This document shows, piece by piece, positions 33,447-43,649 of a stretch of DNA of 64,000 bases. Each line of letters starts with the position of its first letter. Positions within the stretch are counted from its first letter, which is position 1. The notes under the pieces are model-generated. The model did not search any database. It was not told where the DNA came from and saw only the letters and a list, made by a program, of their open reading frames with translations. The position numbers and the translations under genes were made by a program. Where the stretch lies: contig NZ_JADLQN010000001.1 in NCBI RefSeq assembly GCF_015477835.1, positions 2,790,001 through 2,854,000 of the forward strand, read 5' to 3'. The DNA comes from Nocardia higoensis (lineage in GTDB: Bacteria; Actinomycetota; Actinomycetes; Mycobacteriales; Mycobacteriaceae).

Positions 33447-34910
33447 CTACCGGACGCCGGCCATCGCGCGGCTGATCCACGGACCCACGGCGGCCACGAG
33501 CACCCCGACCCCGATCGCGACCGCGCCGACGACGCCGAAGTAGGCGGCCTCGTGGGCGGGATCGTAGAAACGGGCCAGAACACCGGACATAGATGTACCG
33601 ATACCCACCGAGAAGAAATACAAAGCCATCATCTGCGCTCGGAATGCCTCGGGCGCCAGCTGGGTGGTGACCGCGAGCCCGATCGGGGACAGCAGCAGCT
33701 CCGAGACCGCGAATCCGCCCATGACCGCGAACACGAGCAGCGCGGGCACCGCGCCGTCGGCGAATCCGGCCAGCGGCACGAACGACAAGAAGGCCACGCC
33801 CATCCCCATCACTCCCAGCGCGAACTTGTTCGGGGTGCTCGGTGCGCGCTCGCCCAGGCGCGTCCACATCAGCGCGAACAGCGGCGACAACACGATGATC
33901 CACACCGGCTCCACCGAACCGATCCAGTTACTCGGGGCCGTCCAGCCGAGAACGGTCCAGTTCATCCGCTTGTCGGAGTACACGGCGAACACGGTGAAGA
34001 TCTGCTGGAACAGCGACCAGAAGACGGCATTGGCGACGAACAGCGGCGCGAACGCGCGCACCCGGCTGCGTTCCAGCGCGGTGACGGTCGGGCTGCGCAG
34101 CATGACAACGAAGTAGCCGATCGAGACCGCCACGATGACGCCGGTGATCACCTCGGCCAGGTTGGCGAGCGAGACCAGACCGATCGACCAGGCCGCGACC
34201 GCCACCGACGTGGCCGCGGCCAGCGCGCCCATGATGGGGACGAACTGACGCCGCGGCATCGGATTGGGCACCTCCCGGCCCGCGGTGCCCAGGTTCCGGC
34301 GGAAGATCGCGTACTGGGTCAGGCCGAGGGTCATGCCGAGGGCGGCGGCGCCGAAGCCGTAATGGAAGCCCAGGTGGGTCTGCAGCAGGCCGGTGAGCAG
34401 CGGGCCGAGGAACGCGCCGAGGTTGATGCCGAGGTAGAAGAGGGTGAAGCCGCCGGCGATGCGGGCGTCTCCCGGGGCATAGAGGGTGCCGAGCAGGGAG
34501 GACGCGTTGGCTTTGAGGGCGCCGCTGCCGAGGGCGACCAGCGTCAGGCCGAGGCCGACGCCGGACAGGCCGGGCAGCACCGCCAGCGCCACGTGACCGG
34601 CGACCACGACGACGCCGCCGTAGAAGACGGTGCGTTCCATCCCCAGCAGCCGGTCGGCTGTCCAGCCGCCGAGCACGGTGGACAGGTAGACCAGACCGCC
34701 GTAGGCACCGACGATGCCGACAGCGGTGTCCTGCTCCATCCCGAGACCACCGTCGGTCACCGAGTAGTACAGGTAGTAACCCAGGATGGTGAGCATGCCG
34801 TAGAAGGAGAACCGCTCCCACAGCTCGACGCCGAACAGGTTGGCCAGCCCGACCGGGTGCCCGAACAACGTTCGCTCCCGCGCCACATCCGATCGGACGA
34901 CTGAGGACAT
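33447..34910 (-). CDS. POT/PTR-family proton-dependent oligopeptide transporter
   Basis: A 487-aa permease with about 14 hydrophobic segments. ELWERFSFYGM contains the ExxER proton-coupling motif of POT transporters. GGWTADRLLGMERTVFYGG and FYLGINLGAFLGPL are also characteristic. It probably imports di- and tripeptides with protons. Together with the downstream amino acid permease it forms a peptide/amino-acid uptake unit. The 248 bp upstream (34911-35158) shows no gene. Confidence 0.92.
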   Translation of the reverse strand: MSSVVRSDVARERTLFGHPVGLANLFGVELWERFSFYGMLTILGYYLYYSVTDGGLGMEQDTAVGIVGAYGGLVYLSTVLGGWTADRLLGMERTVFYGGVVVVAGHVALAVLPGLSGVGLGLTLVALGSGALKANASSLLGTLYAPGDARIAGGFTLFYLGINLGAFLGPLLTGLLQTHLGFHYGFGAAALGMTLGLTQYAIFRRNLGTAGREVPNPMPRRQFVPIMGALAAATSVAVAAWSIGLVSLANLAEVITGVIVAVSIGYFVVMLRSPTVTALERSRVRAFAPLFVANAVFWSLFQQIFTVFAVYSDKRMNWTVLGWTAPSNWIGSVEPVWIIVLSPLFALMWTRLGERAPSTPNKFALGVMGMGVAFLSFVPLAGFADGAVPALLVFAVMGGFAVSELLLSPIGLAVTTQLAPEAFRAQMMALYFFSVGIGTSMSGVLARFYDPAHEAAYFGVVGAVAIGVGVLVAAVGPWISRAMAGVR

Positions 34911-35158
34911 GGACCGACGATTTCACATGCCGGCTACCGACCAGCGATCACCACGCCGGAGAACGGAGCGAGCGTGTGCCCGCGATCGCCGGACGACCTC
35001 CCGGCGACCGGCCCATCGGACGGCCACCGATCCGGCGTCGGCAGTCCAGGCCGTGATCGGCCCGGGCGCCCTGAGGTCCGCGAACAACGGCGATGAACAG
35101 CCGGCGAGGGTCATGCTCCGAGGGCACGGCCCCACACCACCGCGGACAGCTGTGCGGG

Positions 35159-36106
35159 TCAGGCGATCGACAGGGCGATGCCGTCGAGGATGTCGTGTTC
35201 GCTGACGATCAGCGCGCCGATGTCCGCCCGGCGGGACAGTTCGTCGGCGAGCAGTTCGGTGATCACCGCGCCGCCGCCGATGACATCGACCCGGCCGGGA
35301 TGAACCGGCCCCAGCGCCGCGCGCTCGTCATGGCTGAGCGAGACCAGGCGACGGCAGGTCTCGTGCACCTTGTCCAACGGCAGCTCGGCGAGATGGACCC
35401 GCTCGGCGTCGTATTCGGGCAGTTCGAGAGCGACCGCGGCCAGGGTGGTCATGGTGCCCGCCACGCCGACCCAGGTGTGGGCGCGCTCGAGCGGAATGGT
35501 GTCGAAAGCCTCGGCCAGACGCTCGGCGGCGAATTCCCGGCCCGCGGCGAGCTGCTCGGCGGTGGGCGGGTCGTCGTGCAGGCAACGTTCGGTGATGCGG
35601 ACGCAGCCGATGTCGCAGGAGACGGCGAACTGGACGCCGTCGGCGTCACCGAACACCAGCTCGGTGGAGCCGCCGCCGAGGTCGACGACCACGAACGGGC
35701 CCGCGCTGCCGGACAATTCGCCGATGGCGCCGGTGAACGACAGCCTGGCCTCCTCGTCGCCGGTGATGACCTCGGCTTCGGCGCCGGGCACCGCGCGACC
35801 GAGTTCGGCGCGGGCCATGGCGAAGAAGTCCTCGCGATTGGCGGCGTCACGGGTGGCGGAGGTGGCGACCATGCGCACCCGGGTGACCCCGGTGTCGACC
35901 ATCGCGTCGACGTAGTCGGCCAGCGCGGCGCGGGTGCGTTCGATCGCTTCGGGGGCGAACGCGCCGTTCGCGTCGACGCCCTGGCCGAGGCGCACGATGC
36001 GCATTTCGCGGTGCACGTCGGCGAGGCGGCCGTCGGGTTGCACGTCGGCGATCAGCAGCCGGATGGAGTTCGTGCCGCAATCGACCGCGGCGACCCTGTT
36101 CGACAT
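35159..36106 (-). CDS. Ppx/GppA exopolyphosphatase (Ppx2-like)
   Basis: A 315-aa enzyme of the ASKHA fold that removes phosphate from polyphosphate or pppGpp. AAVDCGTNSIRLLIADV is the first phosphate loop, and VVDLGGGSTELVFGD is the second. Its size equals the short actinobacterial form without the C-terminal HD domain. The ATG at 36106 lies one base after the DUF501 stop, and the genes downstream to upstream (ftsB-like, DUF501, ppx) follow the mycobacterial Rv1024-Rv1026 order. Confidence 0.92.
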   Translation of the reverse strand: MSNRVAAVDCGTNSIRLLIADVQPDGRLADVHREMRIVRLGQGVDANGAFAPEAIERTRAALADYVDAMVDTGVTRVRMVATSATRDAANREDFFAMARAELGRAVPGAEAEVITGDEEARLSFTGAIGELSGSAGPFVVVDLGGGSTELVFGDADGVQFAVSCDIGCVRITERCLHDDPPTAEQLAAGREFAAERLAEAFDTIPLERAHTWVGVAGTMTTLAAVALELPEYDAERVHLAELPLDKVHETCRRLVSLSHDERAALGPVHPGRVDVIGGGAVITELLADELSRRADIGALIVSEHDILDGIALSIA

Positions 36107-36107
36107 G

Positions 36108-36626
36108 TCAAGCTCCATCCTTGCGCGGGTACTCCGGCCAGTCCGCCGGAACGACGGTGCCGCGCATACCGTGCTCGGCGGCCAGCGCGACCGACTCGTC
36201 GCCCAGCGGGTTCACCCCCGGCCCCTTGGCCAGCGAATGCGCGATCAGCACGTGCAGGCACTTGACCCGTTCGGGCATGCCGCCGCCGGTGAAATCCGTA
36301 CCGAGGGATTCGATCTCGTCGCGCTCGGCCAGATAGCTCTCGTGCGCGGCGCGGTAGGCGGCGGCCAGTTCCGGGTCGGTGGCGAGGCGTTCGGTCATCT
36401 CGCGCATGACACCGGCCGATTCCTGCCTGCTCGCCTCGGCCGTCAGGCGCGGATCGGTCAGGTAGTACAGGGTCGGGAAGGGGGTGCCGTCGGGCAGCCG
36501 TGGCGCGGTCTTGACCACGGCGGGCACCCCGTCAGGGGTGCGGTAGGCGATGGCGAGCACGCCTCGGGGGGCGCGGCCGAGCTGCTCGGCGACGATCTCG
36601 AGGTCTCGGTCGGTCGGTGCGCTCAC
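36108..36626 (-). CDS. DUF501 protein (Rv1025-like)
   Basis: A 172-aa cytosolic protein. Conserved DUF501 blocks are seen: YRTPDGVPAVVKTAPRLPDG, FPTLYYLTDPRL, and the C-terminal HVLIAHSLAKGPGVNPLGDE. The biochemical role is unknown. Its GTG start overlaps the stop of the ftsB-like gene (GTGA), and it ends one base before ppx, so the three are one operon. Confidence 0.9.
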   Translation of the reverse strand: MSAPTDRDLEIVAEQLGRAPRGVLAIAYRTPDGVPAVVKTAPRLPDGTPFPTLYYLTDPRLTAEASRQESAGVMREMTERLATDPELAAAYRAAHESYLAERDEIESLGTDFTGGGMPERVKCLHVLIAHSLAKGPGVNPLGDESVALAAEHGMRGTVVPADWPEYPRKDGA

Positions 36627-37285
36627 CGTGGTCCTTCCGGGGCGGGCGTGGGCGGCGGAACGGATCCGGCCGCCGGGGCGGGCGAGGGTGGGGCGGACTC
36701 GGCAGGCGGCGGCTCGGCGAGGGTGTGCCAGAGGTCGGTGTACCAGGGGTCCGGGGTCTTGGACTGGGTCGGACCCGACGGCCGCGGCGGGGCCTCGATG
36801 CCGGGCACCTGCACGATGTAGGGGGTCTCCCCCGGCATCACCAGGCGCAACCGGTCCTTGGCCTCGGAGCGGATGAAGGCCGGATCCTGCTGCTGCGCAC
36901 GGCGATCGCGCAGGCGGGCCAGATCGGCTTCGAGCTCACGGCGCTCCTGGGCCAGTTCGGTGGCCTCGGAGCGCTGGCTGAAATAGGTGCGCATCGGCAC
37001 CGACAAGGTCAACGCCAGCGCGCACACGACCATCGCGAGGATGATCGCCTTGCCGCGGGACAGTCCCAGGATCGTGTGTTCCTGCTTGTCGGCGGCCCGG
37101 CGCGCGGCGATCTTGCGGGGTTCGGCGCGCAACTTGTCCCCGGACTCGACCCGTTTGCGCGGGCGCGCGGCGGCCGGGCGGGCCGCCGCCTCGGCGTCCG
37201 GGCGGGGACGGGAACGAGCGGAACGCGACGTGCGGCGGTCACCGCGCCCTGCCGGGCTGGTCCCGCGCGCACGTCGCTCCGTCAT
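36623..37285 (-). CDS. FtsB/DivIC-family septum formation protein
   Basis: A 220-aa single-pass membrane protein. A basic, disordered N-terminus (about 1-75) is followed by one transmembrane helix (about 79-97), then a coiled coil (EATELAQERRELEADLARLR) and the FtsB-type end AKDRLRLVMPGETPYIVQVP. A Pro-rich tail follows. FtsB/DivIC proteins bridge divisome components. The long N-terminus is usual in actinobacteria. It is located directly after eno, as in many bacteria. Confidence 0.88.
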   Translation of the reverse strand: MTERRARGTSPAGRGDRRTSRSARSRPRPDAEAAARPAAARPRKRVESGDKLRAEPRKIAARRAADKQEHTILGLSRGKAIILAMVVCALALTLSVPMRTYFSQRSEATELAQERRELEADLARLRDRRAQQQDPAFIRSEAKDRLRLVMPGETPYIVQVPGIEAPPRPSGPTQSKTPDPWYTDLWHTLAEPPPAESAPPSPAPAAGSVPPPTPAPEGPR

Positions 37286-37300
37286 GAAACTCCCCGGTCC

Positions 37301-38653
<1,353 letters not shown>

Positions 38654-38795
38654 CTAGCGCCCCGGCCGCGCACGAGGTAACCGGCACTCCGAGTCCCCCG
38701 AGATCACCGCCTCCCCCGCGCGCCCGCTCCCGCTCCGCGATCACCGAGTGTCGCCCCGCGCTCCCGGAACCGCCGCACGCCCGCCGAGCGCGAGT

Positions 38796-39521
38796 TCACA
38801 CGCGGCGGCCGACGCTGTAGGCCGCGGCGCGGTGGCGGACGGTGTTCAGGTAGCTCGTCGACTGGTTGTAGGTGAGCACCGCCTGTTGCCAACCGCCCTT
38901 CGAGGTGAGGTCGCCACCGCTGACGCACAGATAGCGGGCGGCGGTCAGGGCGGCGTCGTCGATGCTCTGTGGATCGAGCACGCCGTCGCCGTTGGCGTCG
39001 ACCGCCCAGCGCTGCCAGGTCTCCGGAATGAACTGCAGCGGCCCGACCGCCCGGTCGTGCACCGGGTCGCCGTCGAGGGCGCCGCCGTCGGTGTCGGCGA
39101 TGGTCGCCACGCCGGGAGCGCCGTCCAGGGCGATGCCGATGATGGGCGGGCGCACCATGCCGTCGTCGTGGAGTTCGGCGTCGCGGTGGGTGCCGTGTCT
39201 GCTCTCCACGCTGGCGATGCCCGCCAGCGTGGTCCAGGCGATCCCGCATGCCGGCCGGGAGACCGCCATGACCGCCGCGGCGTAGCCGTAGGCCTCCAGC
39301 GCGACGGTCGGGATGCGCAGCGCGCCGGACTGCTCCTCGGCCCAGGTGCGCAGTTGCAGAGCGGCGCGCCCGGGCGCATCCACATCGATGACGGGCAGCG
39401 GCGTCCCCGGCCCCGGCGGGATGCCTTCCGGAATCGGCGGCTGACCCACACCGCATCCGGCGACCACGGCGGCCGTCAGTGCGGCTGTGACGATCAGAAC
39501 GCCGGAATTCTTCGACAACAC
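38796..39521 (-). CDS. Lytic transglycosylase-like lipoprotein (LpqU-like)
   Basis: A 241-aa lipoprotein. The signal peptide ends at the lipobox VVAGC (about residue 23). The SLT-type domain covers about 60-235: LAGIASVESRHGTH supplies the catalytic Glu, AVGPLQFIPETWQRWAVDAN is the second motif, and the C-terminal YNQSTSYLNTV resembles the AYNxG block. It likely cleaves peptidoglycan glycan strands. GTG start at 39521. It sits upstream of eno on the same strand, as lpqU does in M. tuberculosis. Confidence 0.88.
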   Translation of the reverse strand: MLSKNSGVLIVTAALTAAVVAGCGVGQPPIPEGIPPGPGTPLPVIDVDAPGRAALQLRTWAEEQSGALRIPTVALEAYGYAAAVMAVSRPACGIAWTTLAGIASVESRHGTHRDAELHDDGMVRPPIIGIALDGAPGVATIADTDGGALDGDPVHDRAVGPLQFIPETWQRWAVDANGDGVLDPQSIDDAALTAARYLCVSGGDLTSKGGWQQAVLTYNQSTSYLNTVRHRAAAYSVGRRV

Positions 39522-39658
39522 CCCTCAATGATGCCGATTTCGGCGGCCGACACCGTGACGCGCGTTCACAGACCGCTCGGTACGTCCGGCAAACGCCGCG
39601 ACATGAGCCTCGAAGACCGTAGGCTTTCATGCGATTTCGCTCTTTTTCGGCGACATTA

Positions 39659-39677
39659 TTAGGTAAGGCTTGCTTAA
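39659..39677. promoter_or_regulatory. DtxR/IdeR-type iron box upstream of the oxygenase gene
   Basis: TTAGGTAAGGCTTGCTTAA matches the 19-bp IdeR/DtxR consensus TTAGGTTAGGCTAACCTAA at 15 positions. It lies 77 bp before the GTG start of the cluster's first gene. With iron, the repressor would block transcription, so the downstream genes should be induced under iron limitation. Confidence 0.75.
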
Positions 39678-39754
39678 GCAGCGGTTACCGGATACCTTCG
39701 CATTCCATTCGCCACCACCGCTTTTCGGCCCGATGCGACGAAGGGATCCGCCAG

Positions 39755-40966
39755 GTGAAAAGCGTTCTCCCCGAACGTAAGACGCTTCACCCCTCGAACT
39801 TGGAACGCCGCGAGCTCTCCCCGGCCGCCGCGCACGCCGTGCGCGCGCTGGCCGACGAGATTTCCGACACACTGACCCGATTACCCGAGCTTCCCGAGCG
39901 CAGCCGGACACTCACCGATCCGGCGCTGATCGACCTGGTGGACGAACACCTCGGCGAACTGCCGGGGGAAGTGCGTGCCGCCGTCGGTCCCCCCGAGGGC
40001 ACGGCCGGAGCGGCGATCCTCGGCACACTACCGGTATCCGAAGCGAAATTGGGTGCCACACCGCATGATTGGCGCGATGCCGCCCGGCAGGCGGGCAAGC
40101 CGGGGCATCGGGAATCGCTGAGCCTGGACATCGCGGTGCTGCTGCTGGCCCGGTGCGCGGGCGAGCCGTTCGGCTGGGCGGGGCAGCAGGCGGGCCGGTT
40201 GATCAACAACATCCTGCCCACCCCCGGCCACGAGCTCGAGCAGTCGGGGGCGAGCAGCAAGACGCTGCTCAGCCCGCACACCGAGGACGCCTTCCACCCG
40301 GATCGGGCGAATCTGCTGCTCCTGGCATGCCTGCGCAATCCCGATGCGGTCGGCACCACGGTGTCCTCGGTTCTGCTGACCGAACTCGCGGAGAGGGACC
40401 GGGCGCTGCTGGCCGCCCCGACGGTGCCGATCCTGCCGGATGTCTCCTACGGCGACGCCCACCTCGGCCACCCGGCCCCGCCTCTGCCGACGCTGTGGCA
40501 CGAGGGCGGGAACGGCACGGACACAACGCATCCCACTCTGCGCTACGATCCCGCCTACACGCCGCTCGACGACGCGGACCCGGCCTTCCGCGCCGCCTAC
40601 GCCCGCTTGGGCGCGGAGCTGGAACGGGTCTGCGTCACCGTCGCGCTGGCGCCGGGCGAACTGCTGCTGGTGGACAACGATGTCGCCGTGCACGGCCGGG
40701 TACCGTTCACCGCGCGATACGACGGCACCGACCGGTGGCTCAAGCGGGTCAACATCCGTGTGCCGGATCGCAAGCGCCGCAGGGCCGAAGCCGACGAGAA
40801 TGGCTACGGGCAGCACACCGTTGCCCCCTTCGGACGAGCCCCCTCCGGACGAGCTTCCTTCGGACGAACCTCGTTCGGAGGAGCCCCGTTCGGGGCGCGG
40901 ACGGGCCGGGCGGAAGCAGAGCGGGAAACGACACCTGATGGACGAGGACGCCGTGAACACTCGTGA
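39755..40966 (+). CDS. Fe(II)/2-oxoglutarate-dependent oxygenase, VioC/GntD-like
   Basis: A 403-aa enzyme of the TauD/clavaminate synthase-like fold. The metal facial triad is His175 and Glu177 (LLSPHTEDAFHPDRA) with His313 (LLLVDNDVAVHGRVPF). Arg327 (GTDRWLKRV) would bind 2-oxoglutarate. This spacing is close to the arginine beta-hydroxylases VioC/OrfP as I recall them, so hydroxylation of a free basic amino acid is a reasonable guess. GTG 39755 has an AAGGGA site 8 bp upstream. The C-terminal about 45 residues are a repetitive Phe/Gly/Arg tail. It overlaps the next gene by 29 bp and is the first gene after the iron box. Confidence 0.8.
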   Translation: MKSVLPERKTLHPSNLERRELSPAAAHAVRALADEISDTLTRLPELPERSRTLTDPALIDLVDEHLGELPGEVRAAVGPPEGTAGAAILGTLPVSEAKLGATPHDWRDAARQAGKPGHRESLSLDIAVLLLARCAGEPFGWAGQQAGRLINNILPTPGHELEQSGASSKTLLSPHTEDAFHPDRANLLLLACLRNPDAVGTTVSSVLLTELAERDRALLAAPTVPILPDVSYGDAHLGHPAPPLPTLWHEGGNGTDTTHPTLRYDPAYTPLDDADPAFRAAYARLGAELERVCVTVALAPGELLLVDNDVAVHGRVPFTARYDGTDRWLKRVNIRVPDRKRRRAEADENGYGQHTVAPFGRAPSGRASFGRTSFGGAPFGARTGRAEAERETTPDGRGRREHS

Positions 40967-41948
40967 CCGAAGCACGCCGCTGCGCGTGCTCAGCCGCAGC
41001 GATCTGGCCGATGTGCCGATCACTCCGGGCGAGGTGGTCCGCGCCGTCGAGGACGCGTATCTGGCCTTCGCGGCCGGAGATTCGGACAACCCACGCAAGC
41101 TGAGCGTGGCGAATCCGGACGGCTGGTCGGTCGCCTACGCCATGCTCGGCCGCGACGGCAGGCGGCGGGTGGTCGCCATGAAGACCAGCTACAAGTTCGA
41201 TCCGGGGCATGACCGCAGCACCAAGCGTTACTACACGACCATCACGCTCTACGACGACACCACCGGCGCGCCCATCGCCATGATGGACTGCGCGCGCGTC
41301 GGCGCCTTGCGCACGCCCGCGGTGTCGGCGCTGCTGGTGCGCGAGACCGTCCGGCGCGGCGCCGAGAGCGTGCTGCTGATCGGCACCGGAACACAGGGCC
41401 GCAACGCGCTGCCGCACCTGCTGGCGGCGAATCCGCACCTGCGCAAGCTGATGGTGTACGGCACCCACCCCGAAGGACTCGCGGCGGTGCATCGTCACCT
41501 GGCCGAATACGACCGGCAGGCGGTGCTCGAGACCGTCGACGATCCGCGGGCGGCGGCCGCGGTCGCGGACGTGGTGCTGGCCACGGCCGGGCCGGGTACC
41601 GAGGTCGCGATCGAGGCCGATGATCTCGCGCCCGGGTCGACCGCCGTGCTGGTCGGTTACGGACTCGCGCCCTCCGCGCTGGTGGAGGCCGACCGGGTGA
41701 TCGCCACCAGCGCCGAGCAGATGCGCCTGACCGGCACCGACATGGCCGGGCCGGACGGCAGGCTGCGCGACGCCGACGCCGAACTGGCACGCATCCTCGA
41801 CCGGCGCGCGGTCGGCCGGCGCGGCGACGAGGAGAAGATCTTCGTCTACAACAGCGGCCTGGTGCTCACCGATATCGCCGTCGCGCACGCCCTCGCCGAA
41901 CTCGCCATCTCGCAGGGGCGCGGCACGGAGGTCGCGCTGTGGGACTAG
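40938..41948 (+). CDS. SbnB-like dehydrogenase (ornithine cyclodeaminase/mu-crystallin family)
   Basis: A 336-aa NAD-dependent enzyme. The family N-terminus VLSRSDLADVPITPGEVVRA is followed by the Rossmann loop VLLIGTGTQGRNALPHLLAA, and the substrate side contains MKTSYKFDPGH and DCARVGALRTPAVSAL. In staphyloferrin B and related pathways SbnB oxidises N-(1-amino-1-carboxy-2-ethyl)-glutamate to release 2,3-diaminopropionate and 2-oxoglutarate. A SbnA-like partner is encoded two genes downstream, which supports this rather than ornithine cyclodeamination. ATG 40938 is chosen; GTG 40953 is possible. Confidence 0.82.
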   Translation: MDEDAVNTRDRSTPLRVLSRSDLADVPITPGEVVRAVEDAYLAFAAGDSDNPRKLSVANPDGWSVAYAMLGRDGRRRVVAMKTSYKFDPGHDRSTKRYYTTITLYDDTTGAPIAMMDCARVGALRTPAVSALLVRETVRRGAESVLLIGTGTQGRNALPHLLAANPHLRKLMVYGTHPEGLAAVHRHLAEYDRQAVLETVDDPRAAAAVADVVLATAGPGTEVAIEADDLAPGSTAVLVGYGLAPSALVEADRVIATSAEQMRLTGTDMAGPDGRLRDADAELARILDRRAVGRRGDEEKIFVYNSGLVLTDIAVAHALAELAISQGRGTEVALWD

Positions 41949-43564
41949 AGACCGCCGTCGATCTCGCCACCGCCGAGGACATGGTCCTCTTCGAGGTCAC
42001 CGAGGAGATGGTCCTCTTCGACGTCGATCCGGCCGATCGGGTGGCCGCGCCGCAGGCCGCCCACGACGAGCCGCCAACTCCGGAGCCGGAGCCGTTGCCC
42101 GATATGACCGAACCGCTGCCGATCCCGGGGTGGACGGTGCCCGCCGCCGCTCCCGAGACGACCGACGCATCGGTCGGCGAGACCGGCCCGCCGCCCACTC
42201 CCGCCGAGAGTGTGGCTGCGCCGGGCGAGACGGCGATCACGGCAGCTCCCATGCCCGCGCATCTGGACCCGTGGGAGCAGCGGGTGCTCACCGACCCGGA
42301 TCTGTTGGGCGACATCGCTTTCGCGGTCGGTACTCCGTTCCACCTGATGTATCCGGCACGGGTGCGAGGCAATATCGCCGAGTTCCAGCAGGCCTTCGAC
42401 CGGGCGGGCGTGGACGGCGTCGTCTACTACGGCAAGAAGGCCAACAAGGCGGCGTGTGTGGCACGGGCGTGCGCGGAGCAGGGCGCGGGCATCGATGTCT
42501 CCAGCGTCGGCGAGCTGACGGCGGCACTGGCGCACGGGGTGCGCGGTGACGAGCTGATGGTCACCGGCCCCGCCAAGTCCGCGGAGCTGCTGTGGCTGGC
42601 GGCGCGGCACGGCGCGTCGATCGCGATCGACGCGCTCGACGAACTGGATCGACTGCTGGACTCCGGGATCACGGCACGGGTACTCCTGCGCGCGCTGCCG
42701 GAGGGGTCGAGCAGTCGATTCGGCATGACCGGCGCGGAACTCGATCGGGCGGTCGAGCTGCTCGCCGGTGATACCGCGGTCCGCCTGGAAGGGTTCAGTT
42801 TCCACCTGTCCGGCTACGACGCGGCCGCTCGTGCGGTGCTGGCCGCCGAGCTGATCGGACGGTGTGTCCGGGCGCGCGAACTCGGCCACGCGATCACCAC
42901 GCTGTCCATCGGCGGCGGATTCGGCGTGGACTATCTCTCCGCCGACGCCTGGGCCCGGTTCACCGCACAGGCCCGGGCGAGCTGGTTCCACGCGGGCACG
43001 TCCTTCGGCTCGTACTACCCGTATCACTTCCCGGTCCCCGGCGCGGCCATGCTCACGGCGATCCTGGCCCACCGCGGTCCGGGCGGCGACGATCTGGCGA
43101 AGACACTGCGCGACAACGGCATCCGTATGGCCGTCGAGCCGGGCCGGGCACTGCTCGCGCACGCGGGCAGCACGGTCTTCGGAGTGCGCGGCGCCAAGAC
43201 CCGCCACGCGCACGGCAGTCCCTACCGGCTGCTGACCGTGGACGGCACCAGCCTGAGCCTGTCCGAACAGTGGTTCGACAGCGAATACCTGCCCGACCCG
43301 CTGCTGTGGCCGCCCCGCCGGGACACCCGCGAGACGCCGACCAGCGTCGGGGCCGCGACTTGCCTGGAATCGGACATGGTGAGCCGGCGACGCATCCCGC
43401 TGCCGCGCCCCGCCGAACCAGGCGACCTGCTGGTCTACCCGAATACCGCCGGCTACCAGATGGACTCCAACGAGTCCGCTTTCCACGATCTACCCCTCCC
43501 GCCGAAGGTCGTGCTGCACGAGACCGACGGCGACACGTTGCGCTGGGCTCTCGACGCCCGCTGA
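41939..43564 (+). CDS. Type III PLP-dependent decarboxylase (diaminopimelate/ornithine decarboxylase fold, SbnH-like)
   Basis: A 541-aa protein. The alanine-racemase-like barrel begins near residue 110; Lys167 in VVYYGKKANKAACV holds PLP, and LSIGGGFGVDY is the phosphate glycine loop. The C-terminal barrel has VEPGRALLAHAG. In the expected pathway it would decarboxylate an amino acid or a conjugate such as SbnH does. Unusual is a Pro-rich, acidic N-terminal extension of about 105 residues containing a duplicated MVLFEV/MVLFDV element. The GTG start overlaps the previous stop by 10 bp. ATG 42251 would remove the extension. Confidence 0.82.
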   Translation: MGLETAVDLATAEDMVLFEVTEEMVLFDVDPADRVAAPQAAHDEPPTPEPEPLPDMTEPLPIPGWTVPAAAPETTDASVGETGPPPTPAESVAAPGETAITAAPMPAHLDPWEQRVLTDPDLLGDIAFAVGTPFHLMYPARVRGNIAEFQQAFDRAGVDGVVYYGKKANKAACVARACAEQGAGIDVSSVGELTAALAHGVRGDELMVTGPAKSAELLWLAARHGASIAIDALDELDRLLDSGITARVLLRALPEGSSSRFGMTGAELDRAVELLAGDTAVRLEGFSFHLSGYDAAARAVLAAELIGRCVRARELGHAITTLSIGGGFGVDYLSADAWARFTAQARASWFHAGTSFGSYYPYHFPVPGAAMLTAILAHRGPGGDDLAKTLRDNGIRMAVEPGRALLAHAGSTVFGVRGAKTRHAHGSPYRLLTVDGTSLSLSEQWFDSEYLPDPLLWPPRRDTRETPTSVGAATCLESDMVSRRRIPLPRPAEPGDLLVYPNTAGYQMDSNESAFHDLPLPPKVVLHETDGDTLRWALDAR

Positions 43565-43649
43565 GCGCCCCACTGCCCCACGACCTGTCGGTCACCCTCG
43601 CGCGCCGATCAGCCGCGCCGTGACCGCCCCCTGTCCCGAGGAGACAGCC

